DNA of 64,000 bases, from assembly GCA_036847185.1 (NCBI GenBank), contig DAIUAM010000014.1, forward strand, positions 8,629-72,628, written 5' to 3'. Position numbers and translations under genes: made by a program. This stretch comes from UBA4738 sp002413305 (lineage in GTDB: Bacteria > Actinomycetota > UBA4738). The notes under the pieces were generated by a model. That model was not told where the DNA came from. It saw only the letters and a list, made by a program, of their open reading frames with translations, and searched no databases. Below are positions 1 to 8,196 of this stretch, piece by piece. Within the stretch, counting starts at the first letter, position 1; each line of letters begins with the position of its first letter.

Positions 1-411
1 GGCTTCTTCAACCAGAAGACGAAGTCCGTCCGCGGCGCCTGCCGGGTGATCGTCGAACGGTACGGCGGCCAGGTGCCGCAGACCATGTCGGAGCTCATCA
101 CGTTCCCCGGGGTAGCCCGGAAGACAGCGAACATCGTGCAGGGCAACAGCTATCCCGAACGCCATCGCACGGACAAGAGCGCCGGTATCGCGGTCGATAC
201 CCACGTCCGGAGGGTGAGCCAACGCCTGGGCTTCACCCAGGAGAACGATCCCGACCGGATCGAACAGGACCTCATGCGGATCATCCCGCGCAAGGACTGG
301 TTCCCGTTCACGTACGTGCTGATCGACCACGGCCGACAGGTCTGCAAGGCGCCCACGCCGAGATGCGAGGTCTGTCCGGTCAGCGATCTCTGCCCGTCCA
401 GCCGCGTCTAG
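1..411 (+). CDS. nth: Endonuclease III, 5'-truncated by window edge
   Basis: DNA glycosylase/AP lyase of base-excision repair that removes oxidised pyrimidines. The reading frame is open from base 1, so only the C-terminal 136 residues are present; the family is usually 210-250 aa. Visible are the helix-hairpin-helix FPGVARKTA with the catalytic lysine position, the VDTH motif with the catalytic aspartate, and the C-terminal [4Fe-4S] ligands in the spacing C-x6-C-x2-C-x5-C (CKAPTPRC, EVC, PVSDLC). All catalytic landmarks of the retained part are intact. The real start lies outside the window. The WhiB gene converges on it 22 bp downstream. Confidence 0.95.
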   Translation, partial: GFFNQKTKSVRGACRVIVERYGGQVPQTMSELITFPGVARKTANIVQGNSYPERHRTDKSAGIAVDTHVRRVSQRLGFTQENDPDRIEQDLMRIIPRKDWFPFTYVLIDHGRQVCKAPTPRCEVCPVSDLCPSSRV

Positions 412-433
412 AGCGAAGCGGCCGAGCGGACCC

Positions 434-703
434 TCAGGCGTTCACCATCGTTCGAGCAACGGCCGCTTCGCCCCTCCGGCGCGCCCGCCGAAGGGCTCGG
501 CGTTCCTCCTCGGACAGCCCGCCCCACACACCCGCGTCTTGGCAGGTGAGCATGGCCCATTCGAGGCATTCCGTTCGAACCTCACATTGCATGCAGATCG
601 TCTTGGCGGTGGCGATCTGTGCGGCGGCGGGCCCGGTCGTCCCGACGGGGAAGAACAGCTCCGGATCCTCGTCCTTGCATCGCGCGAGATGAACCCAATC
701 CAC
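434..703 (-). CDS. WhiB-family iron-sulfur transcriptional regulator
   Basis: Small actinobacterial regulator (89 aa) that binds a [4Fe-4S] cluster and usually contacts the sigma-A region 4. The four cluster cysteines are at residues 9, 37, 40 and 46 (C...C-x2-C-x5-C), followed by the G[VI]WGG turn as GVWGGL at 58-63 and a basic C-terminal tail (RRALRRARRRG) expected to bind DNA. The start is GTG at 703, preceded by a strong GGGGGGAG ribosome-binding site. It is transcribed away from the glycerophosphodiesterase gene, and the 141-bp space between them holds both promoters. Which WhiB subfamily it belongs to cannot be decided by eye. Confidence 0.93.
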   Translation of the reverse strand: MDWVHLARCKDEDPELFFPVGTTGPAAAQIATAKTICMQCEVRTECLEWAMLTCQDAGVWGGLSEEERRALRRARRRGEAAVARTMVNA

Positions 704-844
704 GGACCACTCCCCCCTATCCGGGCTCGGGCAAGCACATGTCGAAATCGGTCACCCGACCCCTGACGGGCTCCGGGACGCTCACCAAAGCGAGCGTGTG
801 CCGGGCGAGGGGCGGATTATACTGACGCCCCTCCGAGGAGCACA

Positions 845-1636
845 ATGTTTCGCACCGATATCGGCCGACAAATCTTGCCCGTGGTCGTCGCCCACCGTGG
901 CGCCTCGGCCAGCTACCCGGAGAACACGCTCGCGTCGTTCCAGGGGGCCATCGACGCCGGTGCCGACATCGTCGAACTGGACGTTCGCCTCTCCGCCGAC
1001 GGCGTGCCGGTCATCATGCACAACGCCGAAGTGGACGCCACCACCGACGGTTCGGGCTGGGTCCATGAGTTGACCGTTGCCGAACTCAAGCGATTGGACG
1101 CCTCGCGGGGCCGGGGGTCCCGGGCGGAGATCCCGACCCTGGAGGAGGCGTTCCGGTTCTTGTCCGGGAAGGCCGGGATCAACGTGGAGATCAAGAACAT
1201 GCCGGGCGAGCCCGCCTTCGACTCCCCGCGGGAGGCGGCTGCCGAACAGGTGGTCATCCTGCTTCACCGGATCGGGTTCGACGGACCCATGCTCGTCTCG
1301 TCGTTCAACTGGCTGTCGATCGAGCGGGTCAAGGAGCTCGAACCTCAGGTCCCCACCGGCTTCCTGACCATCGGGCCGTTCGACCCATACGCGTGCCTGG
1401 TCTACGTCAGGTCGCGGGGGCACGACTATGTTCTGCCGCAGGTTCCCGCGGTCCTGGACGCTGGGGAGGCGTTCACCCGCGCGGCTCACGACGATGGTGT
1501 GCTGGTCGGCACGTGGGTCATGGACGAACCGGAGGGCCTGGAGCGGTTGTTCGCGATCGGCGTGGACGCGGTGGCAACGAACGACCCCGCGACCGCCGTT
1601 CCCATCCGCGACCGGTTCCGAGCTCGTTCGGGCTAG
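845..1636 (+). CDS. Glycerophosphodiester phosphodiesterase
   Basis: Hydrolyses glycerophosphodiesters to glycerol-3-phosphate and an alcohol; a TIM-barrel GDPD/UgpQ-type enzyme of 263 aa. The N-terminus shows the family signature AHRGAS..YPENT with the catalytic His, followed by ELDVRLSADGVPVIMHN with metal ligands and the second catalytic His. The ATG at 845 has GAGGAG 5 nt upstream. No signal peptide is seen, so a cytoplasmic role in phospholipid turnover is likely. The stop codon overlaps the convergent lipid-kinase stop in the shared CTAG at 1633-1636. Confidence 0.93.
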   Translation: MFRTDIGRQILPVVVAHRGASASYPENTLASFQGAIDAGADIVELDVRLSADGVPVIMHNAEVDATTDGSGWVHELTVAELKRLDASRGRGSRAEIPTLEEAFRFLSGKAGINVEIKNMPGEPAFDSPREAAAEQVVILLHRIGFDGPMLVSSFNWLSIERVKELEPQVPTGFLTIGPFDPYACLVYVRSRGHDYVLPQVPAVLDAGEAFTRAAHDDGVLVGTWVMDEPEGLERLFAIGVDAVATNDPATAVPIRDRFRARSG

Positions 1637-2583
1637 CGGTACACCGAGAGCGCATCGGGGATCGATTCGATCTCCACCCGTTGCCGCTCGCCGAGGTACT
1701 CACCGTCGGCCTGGACGGGCAGTGGGACGTTCGACTCGATGACGAAGCGGCGTTCGTCGTGCCAGTACCGTCCCTCCGGACCGCGGTGGTGCGTGAGGGG
1801 GCCGATCCCGAACGCGGAGAACAGGACGGGGAAGATGCGCGCAGGGCGCATGGTCTCCAGCGCGAAGCAGTCCAGGCCCTCGCCGAGGTTGGCGTCCGGG
1901 CAGACGCGCAGGGCCCGTGATCCCAGGTAGGTGAAGGGGTCGAGGTTCTGGAGGATGGCCAGGTAGAGCCCGTACTGCCAGGGGTCCTCACCCGCACGGA
2001 CGCGGATGTGGGGCTGGTTCGTGTCGTAGCCCGCCGCGTACAAGCCAAGGCCCACCGCCACGAACCAGGCGTCGCCCAGCGCGCGCTTCACCTTTGGGTG
2101 GCGTTCGACCTCGCGCACGATCGCCGCGTCGAAGCCCATCCCGCAGCTCGAGACGAAGTACCGGTCGCCGATCCGCCCGAGCGGGATCGACAGCGGGGGC
2201 CGGTCGGCGGTGCGGACCAGCACCTCGGCGGTGCGGACCGCGTCGTTCGGGAATCCCAACGCTCGGACCAGTACGTTCGCGCCGCCGCCCGGGATCACCG
2301 CGATGGGGACCTTCGCCGTGCCGTCCTCGGCAGACGCCATGCCGTTGACGACCTCGTTCACCGTGCCGTCGCCGCCGAGAACGCCCACCACGTCGGCTCC
2401 GGTGCCGGCCGCCATCCGAGCCAGCTCGGAGGCGTGCCCGGGAGCCCGCGTCCAGACCTCGTGCACCTCGAACCCGCGGGACAGGCTGCGCGCCACCGCG
2501 CCGGTTCGGCGTGCCGCCACGGCCTGTGCCTTGGGGTTCACGATCAGGAGCATGCGGCGGTTCGGCGCGGACACCGGACTCAC
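1633..2583 (-). CDS. Diacylglycerol/lipid kinase family protein
   Basis: Member of the DagK/YegS/sphingosine-kinase fold (316 aa), which phosphorylates a lipid hydroxyl using ATP. The N-terminal VNPKA strand, the nucleotide-binding GGDGTVNEVVNG motif and the PGGGANVLVRALG segment are present, followed by a beta-rich C-terminal domain ending in VQADGEYLGE. The GTG start overlaps the sigma-factor stop as GTGA (2580-2583), so it is the last gene of an rsbW-sigma-kinase operon. The natural lipid substrate is unknown; in actinobacteria candidates include diacylglycerol and phosphatidylinositol-mannoside precursors. Confidence 0.9.
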   Translation of the reverse strand: MSPVSAPNRRMLLIVNPKAQAVAARRTGAVARSLSRGFEVHEVWTRAPGHASELARMAAGTGADVVGVLGGDGTVNEVVNGMASAEDGTAKVPIAVIPGGGANVLVRALGFPNDAVRTAEVLVRTADRPPLSIPLGRIGDRYFVSSCGMGFDAAIVREVERHPKVKRALGDAWFVAVGLGLYAAGYDTNQPHIRVRAGEDPWQYGLYLAILQNLDPFTYLGSRALRVCPDANLGEGLDCFALETMRPARIFPVLFSAFGIGPLTHHRGPEGRYWHDERRFVIESNVPLPVQADGEYLGERQRVEIESIPDALSVYR

Positions 2584-3323
2584 CCGGCCTCTTCGTCGTC
2601 TTCGAGGCCGGACCGGAGCGAGGCCAGCGTCTTAGCGAGCAGTCTCGATACGTGCATCTGGGAAATCCCGAGATCCTTGGCGATCTCGCTCTGGGTGAGG
2701 CCCTTGAAGAAGCGCAGATAGAGCATGTGTCGTTCGCGGGGAGCCAGCCGCTGCAGCAACGGGACCACCGCCACCCGGTCCTCCAGCGCCTCCAGCGCCT
2801 GGTCCTCCTCGCCGATCTGCTCATGGTAGGTGAGACCCTCCTCGCTGGTTCCGGCGTCCAGAGAGATGAGGCTGTACGCGTGGGCCGAATCCAGCGCCTC
2901 CAGCACCTCGTCCTGGGTCGCCTCCGCGGCATGGGCGATCTCGGCCACGGTGGGAGAGCGCTGAAGGTCCTGGGAGAGCTTGCCCACCACACTGCCCAGG
3001 CGGAGGTTCAGCTCCTGAAGCCTCCGCGGCACCCGCACCGCCCATCCCTTGTCGCGGAAGTGGCGTTTCAGCTCGCCGACGATGGTGGGTGTGGCATACG
3101 TCGAGAATTCGACCTCCCGGCCGGGATCGAAGCGGTCCACGGCCTTGACCAGGCCGATCGTCGCCACCTGGATCAGATCGTCGAGCGGCTCACCCCGCCC
3201 GGCGAACCGGCGGGCGAGGTATTCGACCAGGCCGAGGTGCGCCTCGATCAGCGCGGTGCGGATCGCGGGGTCGTTCGTCCCCCGAAGCTCCCGGAGCAAG
3301 CGCTTGACCTCGTCCTTGGGCAA
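2580..3323 (-). CDS. RNA polymerase sigma factor, SigB/SigF/SigG type
   Basis: Group-3 alternative sigma factor (247 aa). Region 2 is GEPLDDLIQVATIGLVKAVD with the FSTYA.P.IVGELKR motif, region 3 spans about 100-160, and region 4 contains the helix-turn-helix LTQSEIAKDLGISQMHVSRL near the C-terminus. The start appears to be TTG at 3323; the only other in-frame initiation-like codons upstream are CTG. It lies 23 bp after the RsbW-like gene, the standard kinase/sigma arrangement for general stress response by partner switching. The STAS and PP2C proteins at 32.4-35.3 kb could supply the other partners. Confidence 0.95.
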   Translation of the reverse strand: MPKDEVKRLLRELRGTNDPAIRTALIEAHLGLVEYLARRFAGRGEPLDDLIQVATIGLVKAVDRFDPGREVEFSTYATPTIVGELKRHFRDKGWAVRVPRRLQELNLRLGSVVGKLSQDLQRSPTVAEIAHAAEATQDEVLEALDSAHAYSLISLDAGTSEEGLTYHEQIGEEDQALEALEDRVAVVPLLQRLAPRERHMLYLRFFKGLTQSEIAKDLGISQMHVSRLLAKTLASLRSGLEDDEEAG

Positions 3324-3346
3324 CTGCTGGTGCCGCTCGTGACCGG

Positions 3347-3781
3347 TCAGGGCGCCACACCTCTATTCAGGTGGAACGTCACCAGAGCGGTCCCGTCGGA
3401 AGAGATGAACTCGAGCCCGTCGGTCACGGCCCGAAGGATCGCCTGCGACCACTTGGTGAGGAAGGTGGCGTCGGACTTGAGCGGCGCGTCGCCCTTGACG
3501 GTGACCTTGAGCTCACGGCCTTCGATCGTGAATTCGACCTCGAGCATCGACGCGGCGGGCTGCGACGTGGCCATGATCCGCGAGCAGACCTCGTCGATGG
3601 CGATATGCAGGTCCTGGATCCGGTCGTAGGTGAAGTCCAGGAGGGCACCGACCGCGCTGGCAGCCGACCGAACCAGCCCGATGTGGGCGGTCGATGCGGG
3701 GATGCGGATCAGGACGCGATCCGTCGGCTCGACGGGCTCGGTTTCTTCTATGCGGTCGGTGGGTTCCGTCTGGTCGGCCAA
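3347..3781 (-). CDS. RsbW-like anti-sigma factor (HATPase serine kinase)
   Basis: Anti-sigma factor/serine kinase of 144 aa with an HATPase_c fold. The N-terminal 25 residues are acidic and low complexity; the fold starts at VLIRIPASTAHIGLVRSAASAVG, followed by the N-box-like helix LHIAIDEVCSRI. The C-terminal part, GLEFISSDGTALVTFHL, matches the last strands of RsbW/SpoIIAB-type kinases. It is expected to hold the downstream sigma factor inactive and to phosphorylate a STAS antagonist. The glycine-rich ATP lid is hard to see, so kinase activity is less sure than sigma binding. The start is TTG at 3781. Confidence 0.87.
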   Translation of the reverse strand: MADQTEPTDRIEETEPVEPTDRVLIRIPASTAHIGLVRSAASAVGALLDFTYDRIQDLHIAIDEVCSRIMATSQPAASMLEVEFTIEGRELKVTVKGDAPLKSDATFLTKWSQAILRAVTDGLEFISSDGTALVTFHLNRGVAP

Positions 3782-3840
3782 ACTGGGCGTGATTCTACCC
3801 AGGTGGGCGTGGGGACCTCTTTCCTACACTCGGGTCCGAC

Positions 3841-4248
3841 ATGCTCAGAGGGTGGCGAGCCCATCGCGCCGCGTCGCCGGCGCTCCGTCACGCGTTCCGG
3901 GCGTTCCGGACGACCGTCGACCGGATGGAACGCGCGAAGGCGTCCCTGGTGTCGGCCGCGCCCGGTCAGCGCGGGTCGAAGGTGCCGTTGGCCGAAGCAC
4001 TGTTCGGGTTCGAGCTGGGGCTGGCGGAGGCGAGCGCGGGCATGCTGGCGTGGCGGGTCCCCGAGGTGGACGAGGCCTGGTGGCCGTGCCGGGAGGGGCT
4101 GGACGAAGCGGCCCGCCGCGCCGAGGCGCTTCGCCTGGAGGGCTCGCCGGCAGGGTACGAGGAACTGGCCGGCGTGCTGGCGGACCTGCTGGAGCCGCTT
4201 CAGCCGTTCGCGGAAGCGCTGCAGCGGTTCCGTGAGCTCGGGCTTTGA
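3841..4248 (+). CDS. Hypothetical alpha-helical protein
   Basis: A 135-aa protein that I do not recognise. It is rich in Ala, Glu, Leu and Arg, predicted almost wholly helical, with no membrane segment or signal. The sequence suggests a small helical bundle (AEALFGFELGLAEASAGMLAWRVPEVDEAWW in two pieces, then a Leu/Pro-spaced C-terminal pair of helices). It is divergent from the rsbW-sigma operon and shares the roughly 60-bp intergenic region. A TACACT hexamer lies 10 nt before the ATG and no Shine-Dalgarno is evident. Codon use matches the neighbours, so it is probably real. Confidence 0.65.
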   Translation: MLRGWRAHRAASPALRHAFRAFRTTVDRMERAKASLVSAAPGQRGSKVPLAEALFGFELGLAEASAGMLAWRVPEVDEAWWPCREGLDEAARRAEALRLEGSPAGYEELAGVLADLLEPLQPFAEALQRFRELGL

Positions 4249-4255
4249 GTCCGGG

Positions 4256-4924
4256 TTACGGCGGCACCGCCGGCTGCATGCCCTCCAGCAGCGCCCGGAC
4301 GGTCTCCCTGGCGAAGCGTTCGTCGCCCTCCTCGGCGGCCTCGTCCCCGGTGTACGCGCCGACCCAGATGTGCAGGAAGGGCGCGCCGAGGATCAGCCGG
4401 GCCAGCCCCTCGGCCAGCGGTCGGTCCGAGAGACGCCCCAGGCGTTGCTCGCGCCGAAGGTACGTGCTGAGCGAGCCGAGGAGCTTGGCGGGGCCCTGCT
4501 TCGTCTCCACCAGGCGCGCACGATGCTGCGCCAGGAGCTCACTGTCCGCCATGATGCCCGCGGCCATGGGGATCAGGGCTCGGTAGAACCGGAGCACGGC
4601 GACGGTGAGCTCCTCGAGGTTCTTCCGCACGCTCGCCGTCCCGGCCCGGGAGGGGAGCGAGTCGAACAGGGCCAGGACGTCGGGGAACCGGGAGCCGATG
4701 CATTCGACGACCAGCGCGTGCTTGTCGGGGAAGTACCGGTAGATGCTGCCCTCGGCGCACCCTGCCGCCTCGGCGATCGCCCGGGTGGTCACGCCTCGCA
4801 GGCCGCGCTCCGCCATCAACCGCTGCGCGGCCAGGACGATCTGGTCGCGGATGCGTGTCGATGACGGGGTCGAACCGTCGGCGGGCACCTTGACGACGGC
4901 GGGAGAGACGCGCTCAGTGACCAC
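4256..4924 (-). CDS. TetR-family regulator of the adjacent MFS exporter
   Basis: One-component repressor (222 aa). The N-terminal HTH is clear: IRDQIVLAAQRLMAERGLRGVTTRAIAEAAGCAEGSIYRYFPDKHALV in pieces, followed by a divergent ligand-binding domain. I place the start at GTG 4924, overlapping the end of the MFS gene by 11 bp, because the frame upstream of it is only the antisense-like shadow of the transporter C-terminus. It is co-transcribed behind the exporter and probably represses it through the paired palindromes at 6630-6668. Its inducer is unknown and is probably an exported drug. Confidence 0.9.
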   Translation of the reverse strand: MVTERVSPAVVKVPADGSTPSSTRIRDQIVLAAQRLMAERGLRGVTTRAIAEAAGCAEGSIYRYFPDKHALVVECIGSRFPDVLALFDSLPSRAGTASVRKNLEELTVAVLRFYRALIPMAAGIMADSELLAQHRARLVETKQGPAKLLGSLSTYLRREQRLGRLSDRPLAEGLARLILGAPFLHIWVGAYTGDEAAEEGDERFARETVRALLEGMQPAVPP

Positions 4925-6578
4925 CGACCGCCGTGCCCTCCCCGCGAGCACCGGCACCGTTCGTCTCGGGACCGGCGACCGGGACCCGTTCGATCTCCAC
5001 ATGGCTCCGCACGAAGATGGCGGACACCACGCCGGCCAGCAGCATGAAGGCCACCGCGACGTACAGCGCCGCGTGCATCGCGTGGACGAACGGGTGGTCG
5101 ATGGAGGTGTAGATGGCCCGCTGGACCGGGATCGGGATCGACCTCGGCACGTTCTTCGAAAAGGCGGCGAAGGTGGGGGCGCCACCCGTGGCGGCGGCCG
5201 TGCCGAACTTCGACACGATGGACGCGGCGTTCGGCACCCGGGCAGCTTGGAGGGCGGACAGCCACCCGGTCTTGAAGGAGCTGGTCACGATGGCCCCGAG
5301 CAGGGCGATGCCGAATACGCCGCCGATCTCCCGGCTGGTGTTCGTCGCCGCTGAGGCCACCCCGGCGTGCCGGGTCTCGACCGAGCCCATCACTGCCGCG
5401 GTCATCGGCGTCATGGTGGTGGCCATGCCCGCCGCCAGGACCAGGAAGGATGGAAGGATCACGGTCGTGTACGGCGAACCCACCTCGGTCCGGAGCATGA
5501 GCCCCAAGCCGATCGCCCCCACGAGTGGCCCGACGGTCATGAACCACCGCGAACCGTACCGGTCGGAGAATCGTCCGGACAGGGGAGCGACGATGAGGAT
5601 GACCAGCGAGAAGGCCAGCAGTCGGATCCCGGCCGCCACCGGCGAGTAGTGGTCGATGTTCTGCAGGTACAGGGAGAAGAAGAAGACCGACCCGAACATA
5701 GCGAAGAACACCGCCGCGGCCACCACGTTCGCCGCGCTGAACGTGGGGATCTTGAAGAACGACAACGGGAGCATGGGGGATTCGCGGTGCGACTCGATCC
5801 AGAAGAACGCTACCAGCAGGACCGCCGACAGGGCGAACGACACCAGGATGAGGCTGTCGCCCCAGCCCTTCGAGTTGCCCTCGATCAGTCCGTAGACCAG
5901 GAAGAACAGGCCGGCGGTGCCGGTGATCAGGCCCGGCGGGTCGATGCGGCGGGACGTGTTGGGGTCCTTCGACTCGGTGACCACGAAGTAGGTCATGGTC
6001 AGGCCGATGATCCCGATCGGGACGTTGATGTAGAAGATGCTCTGCCACGAGACGTGCTCGACCAGGAGGCCTCCGACCACCGGGCCGACGGCGATGGCCA
6101 GGCCGGACATGGCCGCCCAGATCCCGATGGCCGCTCCGCGTTCCTTCCCACTGAAGGTGGCCGTGATGATCGAGAGCGAACCGGGGAGCAGCATGGCCGC
6201 GCCCAGGCCCTGGATCGCCCGGAAGGCGACCAACTGGCCGGTGGACCCCGAGAGTCCGCACATCAGTGAGCCCAACGTGAACAGGCCGAGGCCGGCCATG
6301 AAGAACCGCTTCCGCCCGTACAGGTCGCCGAGCGCCCCTCCGGTGAGCATGAACGAGGCGAATGTCAGCGTGTAGCCGTCGATGATCCACTGGAGGCCGG
6401 ACACGCCCGCCCCGAGCTTGTCCTGGATCGTGGGCAGCGCCACATTCACCACGAGGTTGTCGAGCATCGGCATGAACAGCCCGAAGACCATCGCGCCGAG
6501 GACCCACCACTTGCGGCGATCCGCTCGTCTGGCCGCAGCGGCGGCGTCCACCGGGACCGCTTCGATCGTCTTTGCCAC
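4914..6578 (-). CDS. DHA2-family (EmrB/QacA) 14-TM MFS drug exporter
   Basis: Proton-driven multidrug efflux permease with 14 predicted membrane segments. The DHA2 signatures LDNLVVNVALPTI in TM1, GDLYGRKRFF in loop 2-3 and the motif C region GPVVGGLLVEHVSWQSIFYINVP are all present. An open frame extends to a GTG at 6644, but that start would lie inside the operator. GTG 6578 is preceded by GGAGGAGG and gives a 554-aa protein starting MAKTIEAVP, so I prefer it. It forms an operon with the TetR gene. Induction by substrate through TetR is expected. Confidence 0.92.
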   Translation of the reverse strand: MAKTIEAVPVDAAAAARRADRRKWWVLGAMVFGLFMPMLDNLVVNVALPTIQDKLGAGVSGLQWIIDGYTLTFASFMLTGGALGDLYGRKRFFMAGLGLFTLGSLMCGLSGSTGQLVAFRAIQGLGAAMLLPGSLSIITATFSGKERGAAIGIWAAMSGLAIAVGPVVGGLLVEHVSWQSIFYINVPIGIIGLTMTYFVVTESKDPNTSRRIDPPGLITGTAGLFFLVYGLIEGNSKGWGDSLILVSFALSAVLLVAFFWIESHRESPMLPLSFFKIPTFSAANVVAAAVFFAMFGSVFFFSLYLQNIDHYSPVAAGIRLLAFSLVILIVAPLSGRFSDRYGSRWFMTVGPLVGAIGLGLMLRTEVGSPYTTVILPSFLVLAAGMATTMTPMTAAVMGSVETRHAGVASAATNTSREIGGVFGIALLGAIVTSSFKTGWLSALQAARVPNAASIVSKFGTAAATGGAPTFAAFSKNVPRSIPIPVQRAIYTSIDHPFVHAMHAALYVAVAFMLLAGVVSAIFVRSHVEIERVPVAGPETNGAGARGEGTAVGGH

Positions 6579-6629
6579 GTCCTCCTCCAGCCGTCCGTGG
6601 GCGGGCGATCCGGCCCGCCGGTGCTTGTG

Positions 6630-6668
6630 TGAGTGAGCGGTCACTCATTTTCAGTGAGTGGTCACTCA
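6630..6668. promoter_or_regulatory. Paired palindromic TetR operator
   Basis: Two copies of TGAGTGA-N4-TCACTCA start at 6630 (perfect arms) and 6651 (one mismatch, TCAGTGA), exactly 21 bp apart or two helical turns. They lie in the leader of the MFS-tetR operon and upstream of the divergent aminotransferase gene. The layout is that expected for cooperative binding of two TetR dimers on one DNA face. Assignment to the adjacent TetR protein is inference from position. Confidence 0.8.
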
Positions 6669-6806
6669 TTCGTCAAACGGGCTGGTGGGAAGGCCTTCGG
6701 CCGGTGTCGGGCCGGGTGGCCGTCGTGTACGCTCGGAGCCGGCTGCGGGCGAAGAATCCTCCAGGGGTGGAGCCGCCGCGGCCCTGTGCATCGAGGAGGT
6801 CCTTCG

Positions 6807-8171
6807 ATGGGCAAGGCCATCAATCTCGTCACCGACATCCCCGGGCCGCGTTCCGCGGCGATCCTCGAGCGGAAGAGCAGGGTGGTCGCCGATGCGCTCG
6901 ACATCCACGTCCCGGCGGTGATCGATCGCGGCGACGGCGCGCGGATCACGGACGTGGACGGCAACACCATGCTCGATTTCTCCGGAGGACTGGGGTGTCA
7001 ACTGGTCGGCTACTCCCACCCGAAGGTGGTCGAGGCCGTCCGGAAGCAGGCCGCGAGGGTCTCCCACACAGACTTCTCGGTCATCCCGTACGAGTCCTAC
7101 GTCGAGCTCGCCGAGCGGCTGATCGCGGCAACCGGCGCGGGTGACCGGAAGGCAGCGTTCTTCAATGCGGGGGCCGAAGCGGTCGAGAACGCGGTGAAGT
7201 TCGCCCGCGCCGCCACCGGCCGGCCGGCGGTGGTGGCCTTCGAGGGTGGCTTCCACGGCCGGACCCTCCTCACCATGACCCTCACCAGCCGGTACAAGCC
7301 CTACAAGAGCGGCTTCGGACCGTTCGCCCCGGAGGTGTACCGGCTGCCGTACGCGTACCCCTACCGCAGCGTGGACCCCTCGCGTTCCGCGCAGCTCGCA
7401 CTGGACGGCATCGAGCGCGCGTTCGCCACGATGATCGATCCGGCGTCGGTCGCCTGCGCGATCGTCGAGCCGATCCAGGGGGAGGGCGGCTTCGTCGTCC
7501 CGCCGGCCGAGTTCCTCCGCGGGCTCCAGCGCATCTGCCGGCAGCGCGGCATCCTCGTGGTCGCGGACGAGATCCAGAGCGGCTGCGGCCGGACGGGAGC
7601 ATTCCTCGCATCGGAGACCTTCGACTTCGAACCCGACATCGTGCTGCTGGCCAAGGCCCTGGCGGCCGGGTATCCGCTGTCCGCGGTGATCGGTCCGCGG
7701 GAGGTCATGGACGCACCCGGGCCGTCGGCGATCGGCGGCACGTACGTGGGGAACCCGGTGGCGTGTGCGGCCGGCAACGCCGTCATGCAGGTCATCGAGG
7801 AGGAGGGGCTCCTCGAACGCGCCGAACAGGTCGGCAAGACGCTGAAGACGCGTTGGGAGGAGTTCGCGGCCGAGACTCCCCAGATCGGCGAGGTGCGGGG
7901 TGTCGGCGCCATGGTGGGGGTCGAGTTCGTCTCGGATCGCGCGACGAAGGAGCCCAACGAGGCGTTCCTCGGGGCGGTGGTCGGCGGGGCCATGAAGCGC
8001 GGCCTGATCACCGTCAGCTGTGGCGCCTACCACAACGTGCTACGCCACCTCATCCCGCTGGTCATCACGGACGAGGAGCTCGACGAAGGGCTGGACATCC
8101 TGGGCGAAGCGGTTGTCGAGGCGCGGGAGGGACAAGGGCGGACCGGCACGCTCCTATCAGAGGGAGCGTAG
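6807..8171 (+). CDS. gabT: Class III aminotransferase, 4-aminobutyrate aminotransferase-like
   Basis: PLP-dependent transaminase (454 aa) that probably converts 4-aminobutyrate and 2-oxoglutarate to succinate semialdehyde and glutamate. Family landmarks are DVDGNTMLDFSGG at the N-terminus, FFNAGAEAVENAVK, FEGGFHGRT, the cofactor-binding VADEIQSGCGRTG, and AKALAAGYPLSAVIG, which carries the Schiff-base lysine. The open frame runs upstream to 6633, but ATG 6807 has GAGGAGGT 6-13 nt ahead and starts at the normal family position. Substrate assignment within class III aminotransferases is by overall resemblance. The divergent TetR operator could also affect it. Confidence 0.9.
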   Translation: MGKAINLVTDIPGPRSAAILERKSRVVADALDIHVPAVIDRGDGARITDVDGNTMLDFSGGLGCQLVGYSHPKVVEAVRKQAARVSHTDFSVIPYESYVELAERLIAATGAGDRKAAFFNAGAEAVENAVKFARAATGRPAVVAFEGGFHGRTLLTMTLTSRYKPYKSGFGPFAPEVYRLPYAYPYRSVDPSRSAQLALDGIERAFATMIDPASVACAIVEPIQGEGGFVVPPAEFLRGLQRICRQRGILVVADEIQSGCGRTGAFLASETFDFEPDIVLLAKALAAGYPLSAVIGPREVMDAPGPSAIGGTYVGNPVACAAGNAVMQVIEEEGLLERAEQVGKTLKTRWEEFAAETPQIGEVRGVGAMVGVEFVSDRATKEPNEAFLGAVVGGAMKRGLITVSCGAYHNVLRHLIPLVITDEELDEGLDILGEAVVEAREGQGRTGTLLSEGA

Positions 8172-8196
8172 TGCGCCCGCCCGGTATGACCCTCCT

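Noticed and set aside
3782..3840. GGGTAG upstream of the RsbW-like gene as a self-regulated SigB/SigF promoter
   Set aside because: No GTTT-like -35 element is found at the required distance, so autoregulation cannot be supported.
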